A stretch of 64,000 nt of DNA from Psychrobacter sp. JCM 18903 (lineage in GTDB: Bacteria > Pseudomonadota > Gammaproteobacteria > Pseudomonadales > Moraxellaceae), in assembly GCF_000586475.1 (NCBI RefSeq), contig NZ_BAWJ01000006.1, forward strand, positions 118,772-182,771. The letters are read 5' to 3'. The position numbers and the translations under genes are program-made. Below the pieces are notes generated by a model, which saw only the letters and a list, made by a program, of their open reading frames with translations, did no database searches and was not told the DNA's origin. Below are positions 1 to 9,812 of the stretch, piece after piece (position 1 is the first letter of the stretch; the number at the start of each line of letters is the position of its first letter).

Positions 1-1
1 G

Positions 2-955
2 GTCAGGCGCTACAGTGATGACGTCATCGTCATGCGCCAAGGTAAAACGATTGAGCAAGGGCAAACCGCAGCGGTGTTTAACCAGCCTAAAGCCGAATAT
101 ACCCGCTCGCTAATCAAACAAGACTTTGGCCAAGCACTGAACTTCTCTAATGATGATAAAATTCAGCAATCAACTGTATTGCAAGTCAGCAATTTACAAG
201 TACAGTTTCCCATTGAAAAAAGTCTGTTTGGTGGTACTAAGCGCTGGTTTGATGCGGTAAAAAATGTCGATATGACGCTACAGAAAGGGTGGGCGTTAGG
301 CATTGTAGGTGAGTCCGGCTCTGGCAAAACCACGATAGCGCTTGCATTAAGTCAATTGCTTAGCAATCAAGCGCGTGTGGGTGGCGAAATAATGGTCAAT
401 GGACAAGATATTTCAGTATTGTCCAAGGGTGAGCTACGTCAGTTTCGCTCGCAAATTCAAATGGTATTTCAAGACCCCTTTGCCAGTATCAATCCACGTA
501 TGACGGTGATGCAAATCATTGAAGAAGGATTGCTCGTACAAGGCGTTGATAAGGCAGCACGGCAGCAGGCGGTGATGGATAGCCTTACTACCGTGCATCT
601 GCCAGCTGAGTTTTCGCATCGCTATCCGCATGAGCTATCAGGTGGTCAACGTCAACGGGTAGCACTTGCTCGCGCACTCATTATGCAGCCGAGTCTATTG
701 ATATTGGATGAGCCGACGTCCGCGCTTGATAGTACCACGCAGGTCACTGTAGTTAGCTTGCTGCGTGAAATTCAGGAAAAATTGCAAATCAGTTATGTGT
801 TTATTAGTCATGACTTAAAAGTGGTGCGCGCCTTATGTCAGCAAATTATGGTGCTTAAAGATGGCATATGTATTGAGTCTGGACGTACTGAAGATGTTTT
901 TAATAGCCCACAGCATCCCTATGCGCAGCAGTTGCTGCAGGCGAGTATGATTTAG
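2..955 (+). CDS. yejF: Peptide ABC transporter ATP-binding protein, C-terminal part (YejF type)
   Basis: ATPase that powers import of peptides or microcins through an inner-membrane permease. The gene enters from the left edge: the frame is open from base 2 and the first residues look like the end of a first ABC domain, so this is a two-domain protein of the YejF class and only the linker and second domain are present. Counting from the first ATG at 32, the second domain has Walker A GESGSGKT at residues 93-100, a Q-loop (QMVFQDPFASINPR), the signature LSGGQRQR, Walker B LLILDEPTSALD and the switch histidine in FISHDLKVVRALC. The tail with HPYAQQLL is typical of the family. The remaining yej permease genes would lie to the left. 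DppF/OppF are alternatives, but the fused arrangement favours YejF. Confidence 0.82.
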   Translation, partial: VRRYSDDVIVMRQGKTIEQGQTAAVFNQPKAEYTRSLIKQDFGQALNFSNDDKIQQSTVLQVSNLQVQFPIEKSLFGGTKRWFDAVKNVDMTLQKGWALGIVGESGSGKTTIALALSQLLSNQARVGGEIMVNGQDISVLSKGELRQFRSQIQMVFQDPFASINPRMTVMQIIEEGLLVQGVDKAARQQAVMDSLTTVHLPAEFSHRYPHELSGGQRQRVALARALIMQPSLLILDEPTSALDSTTQVTVVSLLREIQEKLQISYVFISHDLKVVRALCQQIMVLKDGICIESGRTEDVFNSPQHPYAQQLLQASMI

Positions 956-1177
956 CTTAGCCAAAAAGAGTTAAGCAGATAGAGCCAAATAAGCAGAACA
1001 TGGCAGTTCATACTAATTGCGATATCCTAAAAATAGCAGTGATACAATAAGTTAAACAGACGTTCACTTTAGTTAGATGCTTAAATTTGTTTAATTTTTA
1101 GTTAAAGAGCAGTTTAAATTGCTGCTTTAAAGGATTGTCATCGCTATTATTACCATCATTAAAAAGGATTTTTACTC

Positions 1178-2480
1178 ATGAAAAAACAAAATAGTATTGT
1201 TAAATTAGTAAATAACAAGTTAGTAAATACCAATGGATTGCAGCAAGTTGGTTATTTAGCCGTTGCTAAAACACGCGCTAAAGTCTTAAAAGCGTTCGCT
1301 TATGTTGTTCCAATTAGAAGACCAATGCTATTTGTCGGTGAGAGCTCTTGTGAAGAGCTATGTGATATGGCTATCAACGAAGGCAGCACCAATGTATTTA
1401 TCGTTACTGATGCCGTGCTTAATAAGCTTGGCATTCCAGCCAAAGTGACTGATTATCTAGATAGCAAAAATATCAGCTATACCGTTTATGACGGCATTAC
1501 CCCAGACCCTACTTTTAACGTTGTCGAAGAGGGACTGCGAAAATCTATCGATGCTAAGTGCGATTCGATTATTGCCATCGGTGGTGGTTCGGTCATTGAT
1601 GCGGCTAAGATGATTGCGATGTCACAAGGCAATAGCTGCAAGCCGCAACAGCTTATCGGCATTCTTAAAGCCAGAAAGCCTTCGATGCCGCTTTATTGTA
1701 TTCCTACCACGGCTGGCACAGGTTCAGAAGCAACCCTTGGTGCAGTAGTATCAGACGATAAAACGCATCAAAAAGCGCTGTCTATTGACCAAGAATGGTG
1801 CCATTAGCAGCGGCTATTGACCCTGTTATTATGAAAGGCATGCCTGCTCATATCACAGCAGATACGGGTATTGATGTATTGACCCATGCGTTAGAAGCTT
1901 GGATGAGTGCTAATGCGAGCGTCGAGACCGATTATTATGCGGCTTCTGCGGTCAAATCTGTGATGCAAAACCTACCGCTGGTCTATAAAGACGGCGGCAA
2001 TCTTAAAGCCAGAGAAGCAATGGGTATTGCCGCTCATTACGGCGGTATCGCCTTTAATAAAGCGGGTCTTGGTTATGTGCATGCTATCGCTCACCAGTTA
2101 GGCGCGCACTATAGTATTCCTCACGGTCGTGCCAATGCCATCGTGCTGCCGTATGTGCTTGATGTCAATTGTCAAGGAAGTAAAAAAAGACTGGCAGAGT
2201 TGGCTAGAAAAACAGGTATGGTAAAATCGGGACAAGCTAGCAAGAGTGATGCTGAGATTGCGACGACCTCATCGCGCAAGTACGTGAACTGATTGCCACC
2301 TTGAATATCGATCCAACGGTGAAAGGCATGCAAAGCAGTGATTTTGATAAAATTGCCAAAGCCGCTGCAAAAGAAGTCAGTGATACCTATGCCGTACCAA
2401 CGTATCTATCAGCGTCTGAAATCAAGGCTATTTTAACCAAGATTCAGCAAGCCAGTGATGAGCGTTCTGCTGCAAAATAA
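1178..2480 (+). CDS. Iron-containing alcohol dehydrogenase, two frameshifts in this sequence
   Basis: Group III NAD(P)-dependent alcohol dehydrogenase, cytoplasmic, interconverting alcohols and aldehydes. It is read in three frames: 1178 to about 1790, then to about 2260, then to TAA 2478-2480. Each break is repaired by one base (near 1789-1790 inside GACC, and near 2260), giving about 434 residues. The nucleotide site is IAIGGGSVIDAAKMIA, followed by PTTAGTGSEAT. Metal ligands are visible in DVLTHALEAW and in AIAHQLGAHYSIPHG. The first 40 or so residues extend beyond the usual 380-residue enzymes such as FucO and YiaY. AAGGA lies about 10 bases before the ATG. It stands alone, with a strong terminator after it. 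The substrate cannot be told. Confidence 0.85.
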
Positions 2481-2510
2481 AAGAATAACTAAGCTATATT
2501 GATATAATAT

Positions 2511-2550
2511 AAAAGAGCACACTACGCTGTCCGTAATGTGCTCTTTTTTT
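2511..2550 (+). terminator. Rho-independent terminator of the alcohol dehydrogenase gene
   Basis: A perfect 10-bp stem (AAAGAGCACA with TGTGCTCTTT) with a 15-base loop runs into a T run ending at 2550, 31 bases after the stop codon. Confidence 0.85.
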
Positions 2551-2670
2551 AATAATCATACTTTGTAGCAAACTTATCTTATTAAGAAATTGTGTATAAT
2601 TTAGGATTATACTGTTTAATTATATTAAATAATATCTAATTACTGTTAAATTTTTATAACAATATAGGTA

Positions 2671-2724
2671 TAGTTTAGTGAGGTCAAAGAGTTATCATAG
2701 TTTAGTGAGGTCAAAGAGTTATCA
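2671..2724 (+). repeat. 27-bp perfect tandem duplication upstream of msrAB
   Basis: Two adjacent identical 27-base copies (2671-2697 and 2698-2724), each beginning TAGTTTAGTGAGG, followed by five bases of a third. The block ends 32 bases before the msrAB start, so it lies in the leader or promoter region. Function unknown. Confidence 0.9.
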
Positions 2725-2756
2725 TAGTTATATTATATTACTTTTAGGAGGTATCG

Positions 2757-3959
2757 ATGAATCATAAATTAAAGACGGGTGCTATTACGATGGCTGTAGC
2801 AGCATCAGTATGGTTTTCGTTGGCTGTGCTGCCACCGAAAATACGCCCGCTGTGAAAAATACTGCCATCGATAATCCTTATGCGCCAACGGATCCAAATC
2901 TCGCAGTTGCTACGGTGCTGGCGGTTGTTTTTGGTGCGTGGAAGCGGGTTATGAAAAAATACCTGGCGTTGTAGAAGTGGTCTCTGGCTATACCGGCGGT
3001 CAATCGACCAATCCAACTTATAGCACTGTATCAGCAGGCGGCACAGGGCATACTGAAGCGGCCCAAGTCTATTATGACCCGACGAAAATCACCTATAATG
3101 GTATCGTTCAAGCATTATGGCGAATTGGGGATCCTACCGATGACAAAGGTCAGTTTGTAGATCGTGGTACTCAGTATCGTCCCGCTATTTTTTATAATAA
3201 TGCACAAGAAAAGCAGATAGCAGAAGCTGCTAAGCAATCACTGCAAGACTCTGGTATCTATAGCAAACCAGTTGTGATTGAAATTGTTGCTGCTAGCAAG
3301 TTTTACTCTGCTGAAGAGTATCATCAAGATTATTATAAGAAAAACCCAATCCGCTATAAGGCTTATACCTTTAATTCTGGGCGCTATCAGTTTATCGAAA
3401 ATGTCTATGGTAAAGACTACGAGCTGGATTTTAGCCAGTTTAAACCTACGGCGGCAGATAGCGTACAGGCAACATCAAACAATGCGTCTGCTACTAAAGC
3501 TAGTACAGGATTCAATCCAGATACCTTTGTGAAGCCTGCACAGGATGAGCTAAAGCAGTCACTCAGTGACATTCAATATAAAGTCACTCAAAAAGACGGC
3601 ACCGAACGCGCTTTTGATAATGAATATTGGGATAATAAAGCGCCTGGCTGTATGTCGATGTGATATCGGGGGAGCCACTATATTCCTCTCGTGATCAATA
3701 CAAATCTGGCACTGGCTGGCCAAGCTTTACCCGTCCATTGAGCACGGATATGGTCGTTGAGAGGGAAGACCGAGGTATATTCGGCACCCGTACCGAGATT
3801 CGTAGTCGCTATGCAGACTCACACGTCGGTCATGTATTTGACGATGGTCCGGCACCGACGGGTAAACGCTACTGTATGAATTCAGCGGCAATGCGTTTTA
3901 TTCCACTGGCACAGATGGAAGCAGAAGGTTATGGCAATTGGATTGCTGAAGTAAGCTAG
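2757..3959 (+). CDS. msrAB: Lipoprotein peptide methionine sulfoxide reductase MsrA-MsrB fusion, three frameshifts in this sequence
   Basis: Two-domain repair enzyme reducing both S- and R-methionine sulfoxide. A strong AGGAGGT precedes ATG 2757. Single-base losses near 2810, 2916 and 3648 break the frame; joined, it gives about 401 residues. The restored N-terminus is a lipoprotein signal (lipobox VFVGC), so the enzyme should sit in the periplasm anchored to a membrane. The MsrA catalytic motif is [12 protein letters not shown]; the MsrB domain has SGTGWPSF and the catalytic cysteine in [11 protein letters not shown]. The MsrB half has [14 protein letters not shown] where zinc-type enzymes carry a CXXC pair, so it is of the zinc-free type. 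This resembles the periplasmic MsrA/B of Neisseria and Haemophilus without their thioredoxin-like domain. Role: repair of oxidised envelope proteins. Confidence 0.92.
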
Positions 3960-4037
3960 GTTAGTTAAGCCTCGTTATATTGTAATCAAGGATTGATTGC
4001 TAATTATTAATGATAGCTATATTGAAAGGTACGCATT

Positions 4038-4065
4038 AAAAAAGGATACTTAAGTATCCTTTTTT
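4038..4065. terminator. Bidirectional terminator between msrAB and folE
   Basis: AAAAAAGGATACTT pairs perfectly with AAGTATCCTTTTTT. With A and T runs on either side it can end transcription from both convergent genes. Confidence 0.8.
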
Positions 4066-4088
4066 ATTATCTATGGTTATTTGAAGCG

Positions 4089-4682
4089 TTAGAATGCAGG
4101 CTGACGTCTAGGGATCGCACTCAAAAACTCATTGCGCGCTTGATTGTCATGGACAAATTCACCCAACATCGATGTTGTACGTGTGGTGGATTGCTGCTTA
4201 TTTACGCCGCGCATCATCATACACATATGTGCTGCATCCATCACTACTGCTACACCGCGACAGCCAGTGACATCCATGATAGTTTGTGCCACTTGTTCGC
4301 TTAAATTTTCTTGAACTTGCAAGCGGCGGGCGAACATGTCGACGATACGGGCAAATTTTGATAAGCCAGTACTTGACCATTGGGTAAATAGCCTACATGA
4401 GCGATACCATGAAAAGGCAGCATATGATGTTCGCACAATGAATAAAATTCAATATTCTGTACCAATACCAGCTCGCGATTGCTCGATGGAAACAGGCGTC
4501 GTTGACGATTCATCCAAGCTTTGATGATAACCTTGGGTTAAATGTGCAAAAGCTTTCGCGGCACGCATCGGCGTTTCTTCAAGACCGGGACGCTGTAAGT
4601 CCTCGCCAGTTGAGAGAATCAGTTGACGATAAGACTCAACGCTTTCTTGGTAATTTGATGCTATTGTTGGGGTGTTACTCAT
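4089..4682 (-). CDS. folE: GTP cyclohydrolase I, three frameshifts in this sequence
   Basis: Converts GTP to 7,8-dihydroneopterin triphosphate, the first step to folate. Three single-base losses (near 4510, 4491 and 4368) break the minus-strand frame; joined, it gives about 198 residues, usual for the family. Seen: [20 protein letters not shown] at the N-terminus; the zinc/active-site motif [31 protein letters not shown]; the second zinc cysteine region [20 protein letters not shown]; and TTSMLGEF near the end. I chose the ATG at 4682 (MSNTPT); an in-frame ATG at 4697 is also possible. The enzyme is normally needed for growth, which argues that the breaks are sequence errors. A palindrome lies upstream. 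Confidence 0.9.
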
Positions 4683-4738
4683 AAGTTTGGCAGCCATCCA
4701 AAATGTGGGTGTAGCTTAACGCTAAATCCCTAATTACG

Positions 4739-4758
4739 AACAGTTACAAATAACTGTT
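4739..4758. promoter_or_regulatory. Perfect palindrome upstream of folE
   Basis: AACAGTTA, four bases, TAACTGTT: an 8-bp perfect inverted repeat about 57 bases before the folE start. No T run follows on either strand, so an operator is more likely than a terminator. No regulator can be assigned. Confidence 0.4.
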
Positions 4759-4921
4759 GTAAAGGATTTTTATAAAAATTGTGCAAGCTGGGAAGGGCTG
4801 TGATTATACTTGAAATCTACTTAACTTCATACTGCTGTGGCGAGCAGTTGGGCGTTTAATCGATATTAGAAGACATTATAAGGGAATACAGTTTACGACT
4901 GTTTACTTAAATTAATTCGTG

Positions 4922-4927
4922 TATAAT
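4922..4927 (+). promoter_or_regulatory. Probable -10 box of the fabI promoter
   Basis: A consensus TATAAT 108 bases before the fabI start, in an AT-rich stretch. No good -35 is seen at 17 bases. The whole stretch 4683-5035 between folE and fabI holds the two divergent promoters and no gene that I can support. Confidence 0.4.
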
Positions 4928-5035
4928 GACTTATTTTATAATTTATGCTTTTTACGCTGTGATATTCATCGTATCTAATCACTCTAAATAACCTAATATG
5001 ATTAAATAATTTTGATCGACCCAAAAGGAAATATT

Positions 5036-5841
5036 ATGCTACTACAAGGACAACGATTTGTCGTGACAGGCATTGCGAGCAAACTGTCTATCGCTTGGGC
5101 TATCGCTGAGGCACTGCACCGTGAAGGTGCCTCATTAATTCTCACTTATCCTAATGATAAGATCAAAAAGCGTGTCGATATGGCAGCGGAGAAATTCGAA
5201 GCAGATTTGGTACTTGAGTGTGATGTGGCGTCTGATGAGTCTATCGCTGCCTGCTTTGAGCAAGTCACTGCCCATTGGGTGATGGAATCGATGGTGTGGT
5301 ACATGCGATTGGCTTTGCACCGATGGATCAGCTTGATGGCGATTTTGTTAAGGCGACGACCCGTGAAGGCAGTCAAATTGCCCATGATATCTCAAGCTAT
5401 AGTTTTGTGGCATTAGCCAAAGAAGCTCGTGCTTTATTGGCCATGCGTCACGGTTCGATGCTGACATTGACATATGAAGGTAGTATCTCGGTATTGCCAA
5501 ACTACAACGTCATGGGTATGGCAAAGGCCAGCCTTGAAGCCAGTGTTCGCTATTTGGCTACTTCGATGGGCGGTGAAGGCATTCGTGTCAATGCGATCTC
5601 AGCAGGTCCTATTCGCACACTTGCCGCCAGTGGTATCAAATCATTCCGTAAAATGCTCGATATCAGCGAAAAAATCGCGCCGCTACAACGTAATATCACA
5701 CAAACCGAAGTTGGTAATGCGGCGCTTTTCTTGCTATCACCTTGGGCATCTGGTATTACCGGCGAGATTATGTTTGTTGACGCAGGTTTTAATACCGTTG
5801 CTATCAGTGAGCAATTAATGATGCTTGATGAGCCGAAATAA
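5036..5841 (+). CDS. fabI: Enoyl-[acyl-carrier-protein] reductase (NADH), one frameshift in this sequence
   Basis: Last step of each fatty-acid elongation cycle, reducing trans-2-enoyl-ACP with NADH; also the triclosan target. One G is missing from a G run near 5277 (restores [17 protein letters not shown]); joined, it gives 268 residues, against 262 in E. coli. Seen: the FabI-type nucleotide site [13 protein letters not shown], the catalytic tyrosine and lysine in LTLTYEGS and [17 protein letters not shown], and [21 protein letters not shown] 5036 was chosen for the AAAAGGA upstream and the [12 protein letters not shown] start. It stands alone with its own promoter and terminator. Confidence 0.95.
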
Positions 5842-5880
5842 TGCTTTTCAATAGTCGGTTGTAGGGTTTTATACATCAGG

Positions 5881-5906
5881 AAGGCAGCCAATCGGTTGCC
5901 TTTTTT
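5881..5906 (+). terminator. Rho-independent terminator after fabI
   Basis: AAGGCAGCC pairs with GGTTGCCTT (one G-U pair) around a short loop and runs into six T. A TATAAT at 5910-5915 directly follows and may serve the next gene. Confidence 0.75.
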
Positions 5907-5951
5907 GGTTATAATAGATGCTTTTTGGTGATAAGCCATTAGGCGGCGAAT

Positions 5952-6646
5952 ATGATAACCAAATTACCAAAGTGGATATTGTGGGGCGGGGCAGTATTGG
6001 CATTCAGTGCTGGCTGTGTTAACACTGCTGCGTTAATGGGGTTTACCAATCTATCGGTTTCTCATGTCACTGGCAACGTAAGCTTATTTGCAGCGGCTAT
6101 TGCTTACTTGGATGTGCGTAGTATCTTGTATATCGGTGCGCTGCTATTGTCTTTTTTGGCAGGTGCGATACTGAGCGGTTATGTGATTGGGCAGACATCA
6201 TTAAAGTTAGGTAGGCGCTATGGTAGTGCGCTATATATCGAGGCGGCACTGCTAATGGCCAGCTACTGGTTGTATCAGCAGCATGATTATTTAGGACAGT
6301 TGGCAGCGGCAATGGCATGCGGATTACAGAATGCATGGTAGCGACTTATAGTGGCGCGGTTATTCGTACCACCCATTTGACAGGTTTGACATCAGATATG
6401 GGCGCAGCGATTGGCAACTGGTTGGCGGGTCGATCGATCAGCAAACCGACATTAGGGTTCCAAGCCATTATTTGGTATTGCTTTTGCGGTGGCAGCGCCG
6501 TTGGAGCATTTTTATTCGCCAAGGTTGGTTATGAAGCGCTATTTGTACCCATTGCTATCGTCTTGACGGCAGCATTTATATATAACTACGTCTCAGATCG
6601 CCTGCCAGAAAAAAGAGAGCCAAAACATAAAAGGCGCTTGTCATAA
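5952..6646 (+). CDS. DUF1275 (YoaK family) membrane protein, one frameshift in this sequence
   Basis: Inner-membrane protein of unknown function, about 231 residues when one A missing near 6335 (QNAMVATYSGAV) is restored. Family features are clear: an N-terminal AFSAGCVNTAALMGF helix, SVSHVTGNVS, GLQNAMVATYSGAVIRTTHL and TGLTSDMGAAIGNWL. Six or so hydrophobic segments are expected, with a basic C-terminal tail (EKREPKHKRRLS). Nothing nearby hints at a substrate. Confidence 0.8.
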
Positions 6647-6710
6647 CAATAAGCACCTTTCATGTTCTGGTTTTTTTATATTGTAGCTTGGGATAATCTA
6701 AAATGTTCGC

Positions 6711-6869
6711 TTACTTCTCATCTTCATGGTCTTCATGTTCATGCATGCCCTGCATCATATCGAGTGCAGAGTCATCGGTACGCTGCTGATCTTTTTTAGC
6801 CAAACCGTCTTGATTGATATCTCTCGGTGCCATTTTAGTGGTTGAATCTGTTCTATTTGCATCTGTCAT
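6711..6869 (-). CDS. Small acidic, His-rich hypothetical protein (52 residues)
   Basis: A complete short frame on the minus strand: ATG 6867-6869, TAA at 6711-6713. A good ribosome site (AGGAG, six bases before the ATG) supports it. The product is very hydrophilic, begins MTDANRTDSTTKMAPRD, has DINQDGLAKKD in the middle, and ends with MHEHEDHEDEK, a cluster of three His among acidic residues that could bind a metal. No signal peptide or membrane segment. I do not recognise a family. It lies alone between convergent DUF1275 and a divergent transporter gene. Confidence 0.6.
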   Translation of the reverse strand: MTDANRTDSTTKMAPRDINQDGLAKKDQQRTDDSALDMMQGMHEHEDHEDEK

Positions 6870-7400
6870 AAAGTGCTCCTATTTATTGTTATTCATTTTT
6901 CGATATAAATACTAATAAAAAATAGTTGTTAAGCTATTACTGGTATTAGAAATTTATTTTGACTTATTTAGTATGAGATAGCACCATACGCTTGTACATA
7001 CTAAGTGTACGCTTGTTTAGTGACGATGTGTAACCGCATATCACAAGGCTTGCTGTTTAATGAAAAGCAATTACTTGGTTATCAGTTGCTCTCACTCCCT
7101 CTTAGAGTTCGGTTCAAAAATAAAAAACTCATGAGATAAATGTCATCTCTATAAAGTACCGTTTTAAGGTACATTTCCTAAAACGCATTAAAGTAATTCT
7201 TTACCTATGAAATAACCATATTTATTGCAAATTTTATAGGGGCTTTTTTATAAAGGCTTTGTTGTATCAGATTTTTGTTATATATCTGTTATGATAACGG
7301 CGTATTTTTTGCGGTTGCTGGTTGAACTACCGTCAATCGCTAACATGCGTTTTTATTTTAGCGTCTTTTTACACTGTCTTTGGGAAAATAAGGACATTTT
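6870..7400. other. Long intergenic region upstream of the SLC13 transporter gene
   Basis: No gene found. It contains a direct repeat of TACGCTTGT (near 6988 and 7010), a small hairpin GTACC-GGTAC at 7156-7172, and a short palindrome GTTATGATAAC at 7288-7298 that overlaps a possible -10 (TATGAT 7290-7295). The leader to the transporter is about 100 bases. Confidence 0.4.
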
Positions 7401-8821
7401 ATGTCAGAGCAAAAATTAGATAGCCATCTTCCTGATGATGGCAATGAGTATTTATTTACCGATACCTTTCCAAAGGGTACTGGTAAAGGGTTGATAGTGG
7501 TCGCTATTGCGGCGGTTATCAGTATGATTATTTATAATGTATTGCCATTCGATATCAATGCCAATAAGGGTCTTGCCTTATTGTTCTTCATCGGCGTATT
7601 GTGGCTAACGGAAGCGTTGCACGTCACGATTACGGCACTATTGGTAGTCGTGGTTGGTGCCCTAGTGGGTATACCAGAATTCGATGCTGAAATAGGCTTA
7701 CAAAGCTTTGCCAATCCGACCATTTATTTGTTTTTTGGTGGTTTTGCTTTAGCGGCAGCCTTGCATGTGCAGCAATTGGATAAAAAAATTGCCCTGAAGA
7801 TTTTATCGATGTCAGGTGGCAAATTAAGCACAGCGGTATTTTTGATATTTGGCGTGACCGCATTTTTGTCGATGTGGATATCGAATACTGCGACGGCGGC
7901 GATGATGTTGCCATTAGCGCTGGGTATTTTAACGCAAGTTGACCGTGAAAAAGACCGAGGCACTTTTGTATTTGTACTATTAGGTATCGCTTACTCAGCA
8001 AGCTTGGTGGTTTAGGTACGATCGTTGGTTCGCCGCCAAATGCTATCGCTGCAAAAGCGCTCAATATTGCTTTTGTGGACTGGATGAAGTTTGGTGTGCC
8101 GATGATGCTGGTATTATTGCCGCTATTGTTAGGTGCAATGTATGTGTTTTTGAAGCCCAACCTGAATCGTAAAATTGTACTGGTTGAAGATGAACCTATT
8201 GTATGGAATAAACCTCGCGTAGTGACGATTATCGTCTTTATTGTCACCGCATTGAGCTGGATTTTCTCCAAAAAGATCGGCGCCGCGCTTGATATTACAG
8301 ATACTGACGCGGTTATTGCCTTATCAGCTGCTGCCGCTGTGGTCAGCTTAGGCTTGGTATCGTGGAAACAAGTGTCTGATAATACGGATTGGGGCGTACT
8401 CATGCTGTTCGGCGGTGGTATTGCCCTGTCGACGATTCTGAAAGTGTCAGGTGCCTCTTTGGTATTGGGGGAGACGGTCGCTAATGCGTTGTCTTCTGCA
8501 CCGCTTATCGTGGTGATGATTGCGGTATCAGCATTTATTATTTTCTTAACGGAGTTTGCTTCTAATACCGCTTCTGCCGCACTGCTGGTTCCCGTATTTG
8601 CTGCCATTGCAGAGCAGATGGGTTTACCACACGAAGTGTTGGTATTAGTCATCGGTATTGGTGCATCTTGTGCCTTTATGCTACCCGTTGCGACACCGCC
8701 AAATGCGATTGTCTTTGGTACGGGATTGATTAAACAGAGCGAAATGATCCGTACGGGTGTCATTCTTAATATCATTGCTACCTTTGTCGTCGGATTGTGG
8801 GCTTATTTCTTCTTAATATAG
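7401..8821 (+). CDS. SLC13/DASS-family sodium:anion symporter, one frameshift in this sequence
   Basis: Inner-membrane carrier of the divalent-anion:sodium symporter family, probably for dicarboxylates or sulfate. One G missing near 8006 (restores [21 protein letters not shown]) splits it; joined, it gives about 473 residues. The two family repeats are plain: a [11 protein letters not shown] signature followed by [10 protein letters not shown] in the first half, and [14 protein letters not shown] followed by [12 protein letters not shown] in the second. These SNT and PPN motifs form the sodium and substrate sites. There are about 11 hydrophobic segments. AAGGAC precedes ATG 7401. It is single, with its own terminator. 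Substrate cannot be set from sequence. Confidence 0.88.
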
Positions 8822-8851
8822 TTTATCAATCACATTAATCATAATTTATGA

Positions 8852-8892
8852 AACCCAATGTCTCAATAATCACGAGCCATTGGGTTTTTTTG
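8852..8892 (+). terminator. Rho-independent terminator after the SLC13 gene
   Basis: AACCCAATG (8852-8860) pairs perfectly with CATTGGGTT (8878-8886), followed by a T run. Confidence 0.85.
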
Positions 8893-8962
8893 TTTCTCTT
8901 TTCTATTCCTTTTTACAATTAGTCGATGTATAACATAGTGATTTGTTAGGAAAATAAATAGG

Positions 8963-9772
8963 ATGGCGCACTCTAACTCTAACTCCAACTCTAATAACAA
9001 GCAATTAAATACTATCGCGGCTATTTCTGACATTCATAGTAATGTCTTCGCGCTTGAAGCCGTGCTGACTGATATTAAACAGTGCGATATTGATCAAATT
9101 GTTAATCTGGGCGATATTTTATACGGACCGATTGCCCCTAAAGATACCTATGCGCTCTTAATGGCACAGCAGAACGATATCATTACTATTCGAGGTAATC
9201 AGGATAGACAGATTTATGAAGCGACAACGGCGGAGATTGGCAACAACGCAACCATGGCTTTTATCATAGAGGACTTGCCTAAAGCAGCGGTTAAGTGGCT
9301 GCAGAATTTGCCGTTTGATTGTCACTTAAGTGAGAATATTTATTTGTGCCATGGGTCACCAACCGATGACATGGTATATTTGTTAGAAAATATTGAGACG
9401 GGTCAGCCGACCTTACGTAATAATCTAGATATTTTGGCACAGCTTAACGGTATTGGCAGTTCAGTGATCATATGTGGTCATACTCATATTCCACGTACAG
9501 TCACGCTATCGACAGGTCAGATAATCATCAATACAGGTAGCGTGGGTTACCCTGCTTATAAAGATGATTTGCCTATTTTGCATAAGATGCAAACCTATTC
9601 GCCCCATGCCAGTTATGCGCTTATCAAATGTGCTGACACTGAACAAGGTAAATGCTGGCAAGTTGAGCATATCAAGGTGCCTTATGATTATGAAGCTGCG
9701 GCTAAATTGGCTTCAATGAACGGTCGCGAAGATTGGGCGTTTGCACTGAGAACAGGGCGAGTATTGCCTTGA
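8963..9772 (+). CDS. Metallophosphoesterase family protein (YfcE/MJ0936-like)
   Basis: Predicted cytoplasmic two-metal phosphodiesterase, 269 residues. Metal motifs in order: SDIHSN (about 22-27), NLGDILYG (about 48), IRGNQD (the usual GNHD with Q for H), LCHGSP and CGHTHIPR. The substitution in GNHD is seen in several family members and need not abolish activity. The N-terminus is a low-complexity SNSNSNSNN run coded by a six-base repeat unit. The substrate (cyclic dinucleotide, phospholipid, nucleotide) cannot be inferred. It stands alone. Confidence 0.8.
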   Translation: MAHSNSNSNSNNKQLNTIAAISDIHSNVFALEAVLTDIKQCDIDQIVNLGDILYGPIAPKDTYALLMAQQNDIITIRGNQDRQIYEATTAEIGNNATMAFIIEDLPKAAVKWLQNLPFDCHLSENIYLCHGSPTDDMVYLLENIETGQPTLRNNLDILAQLNGIGSSVIICGHTHIPRTVTLSTGQIIINTGSVGYPAYKDDLPILHKMQTYSPHASYALIKCADTEQGKCWQVEHIKVPYDYEAAAKLASMNGREDWAFALRTGRVLP

Positions 9773-9812
9773 TGAGCAATTAAATATATAAGTATCAGGA
9801 TTTTGCCTATTT

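Noticed and set aside
7630..8775. A 381-codon open frame on the minus strand opposite the SLC13 transporter
   Set aside because: It lies wholly antisense to a clear family protein, spans the frameshift region, has a Ser/Thr/Ile-rich composition typical of a mirrored membrane gene, and no ribosome site.
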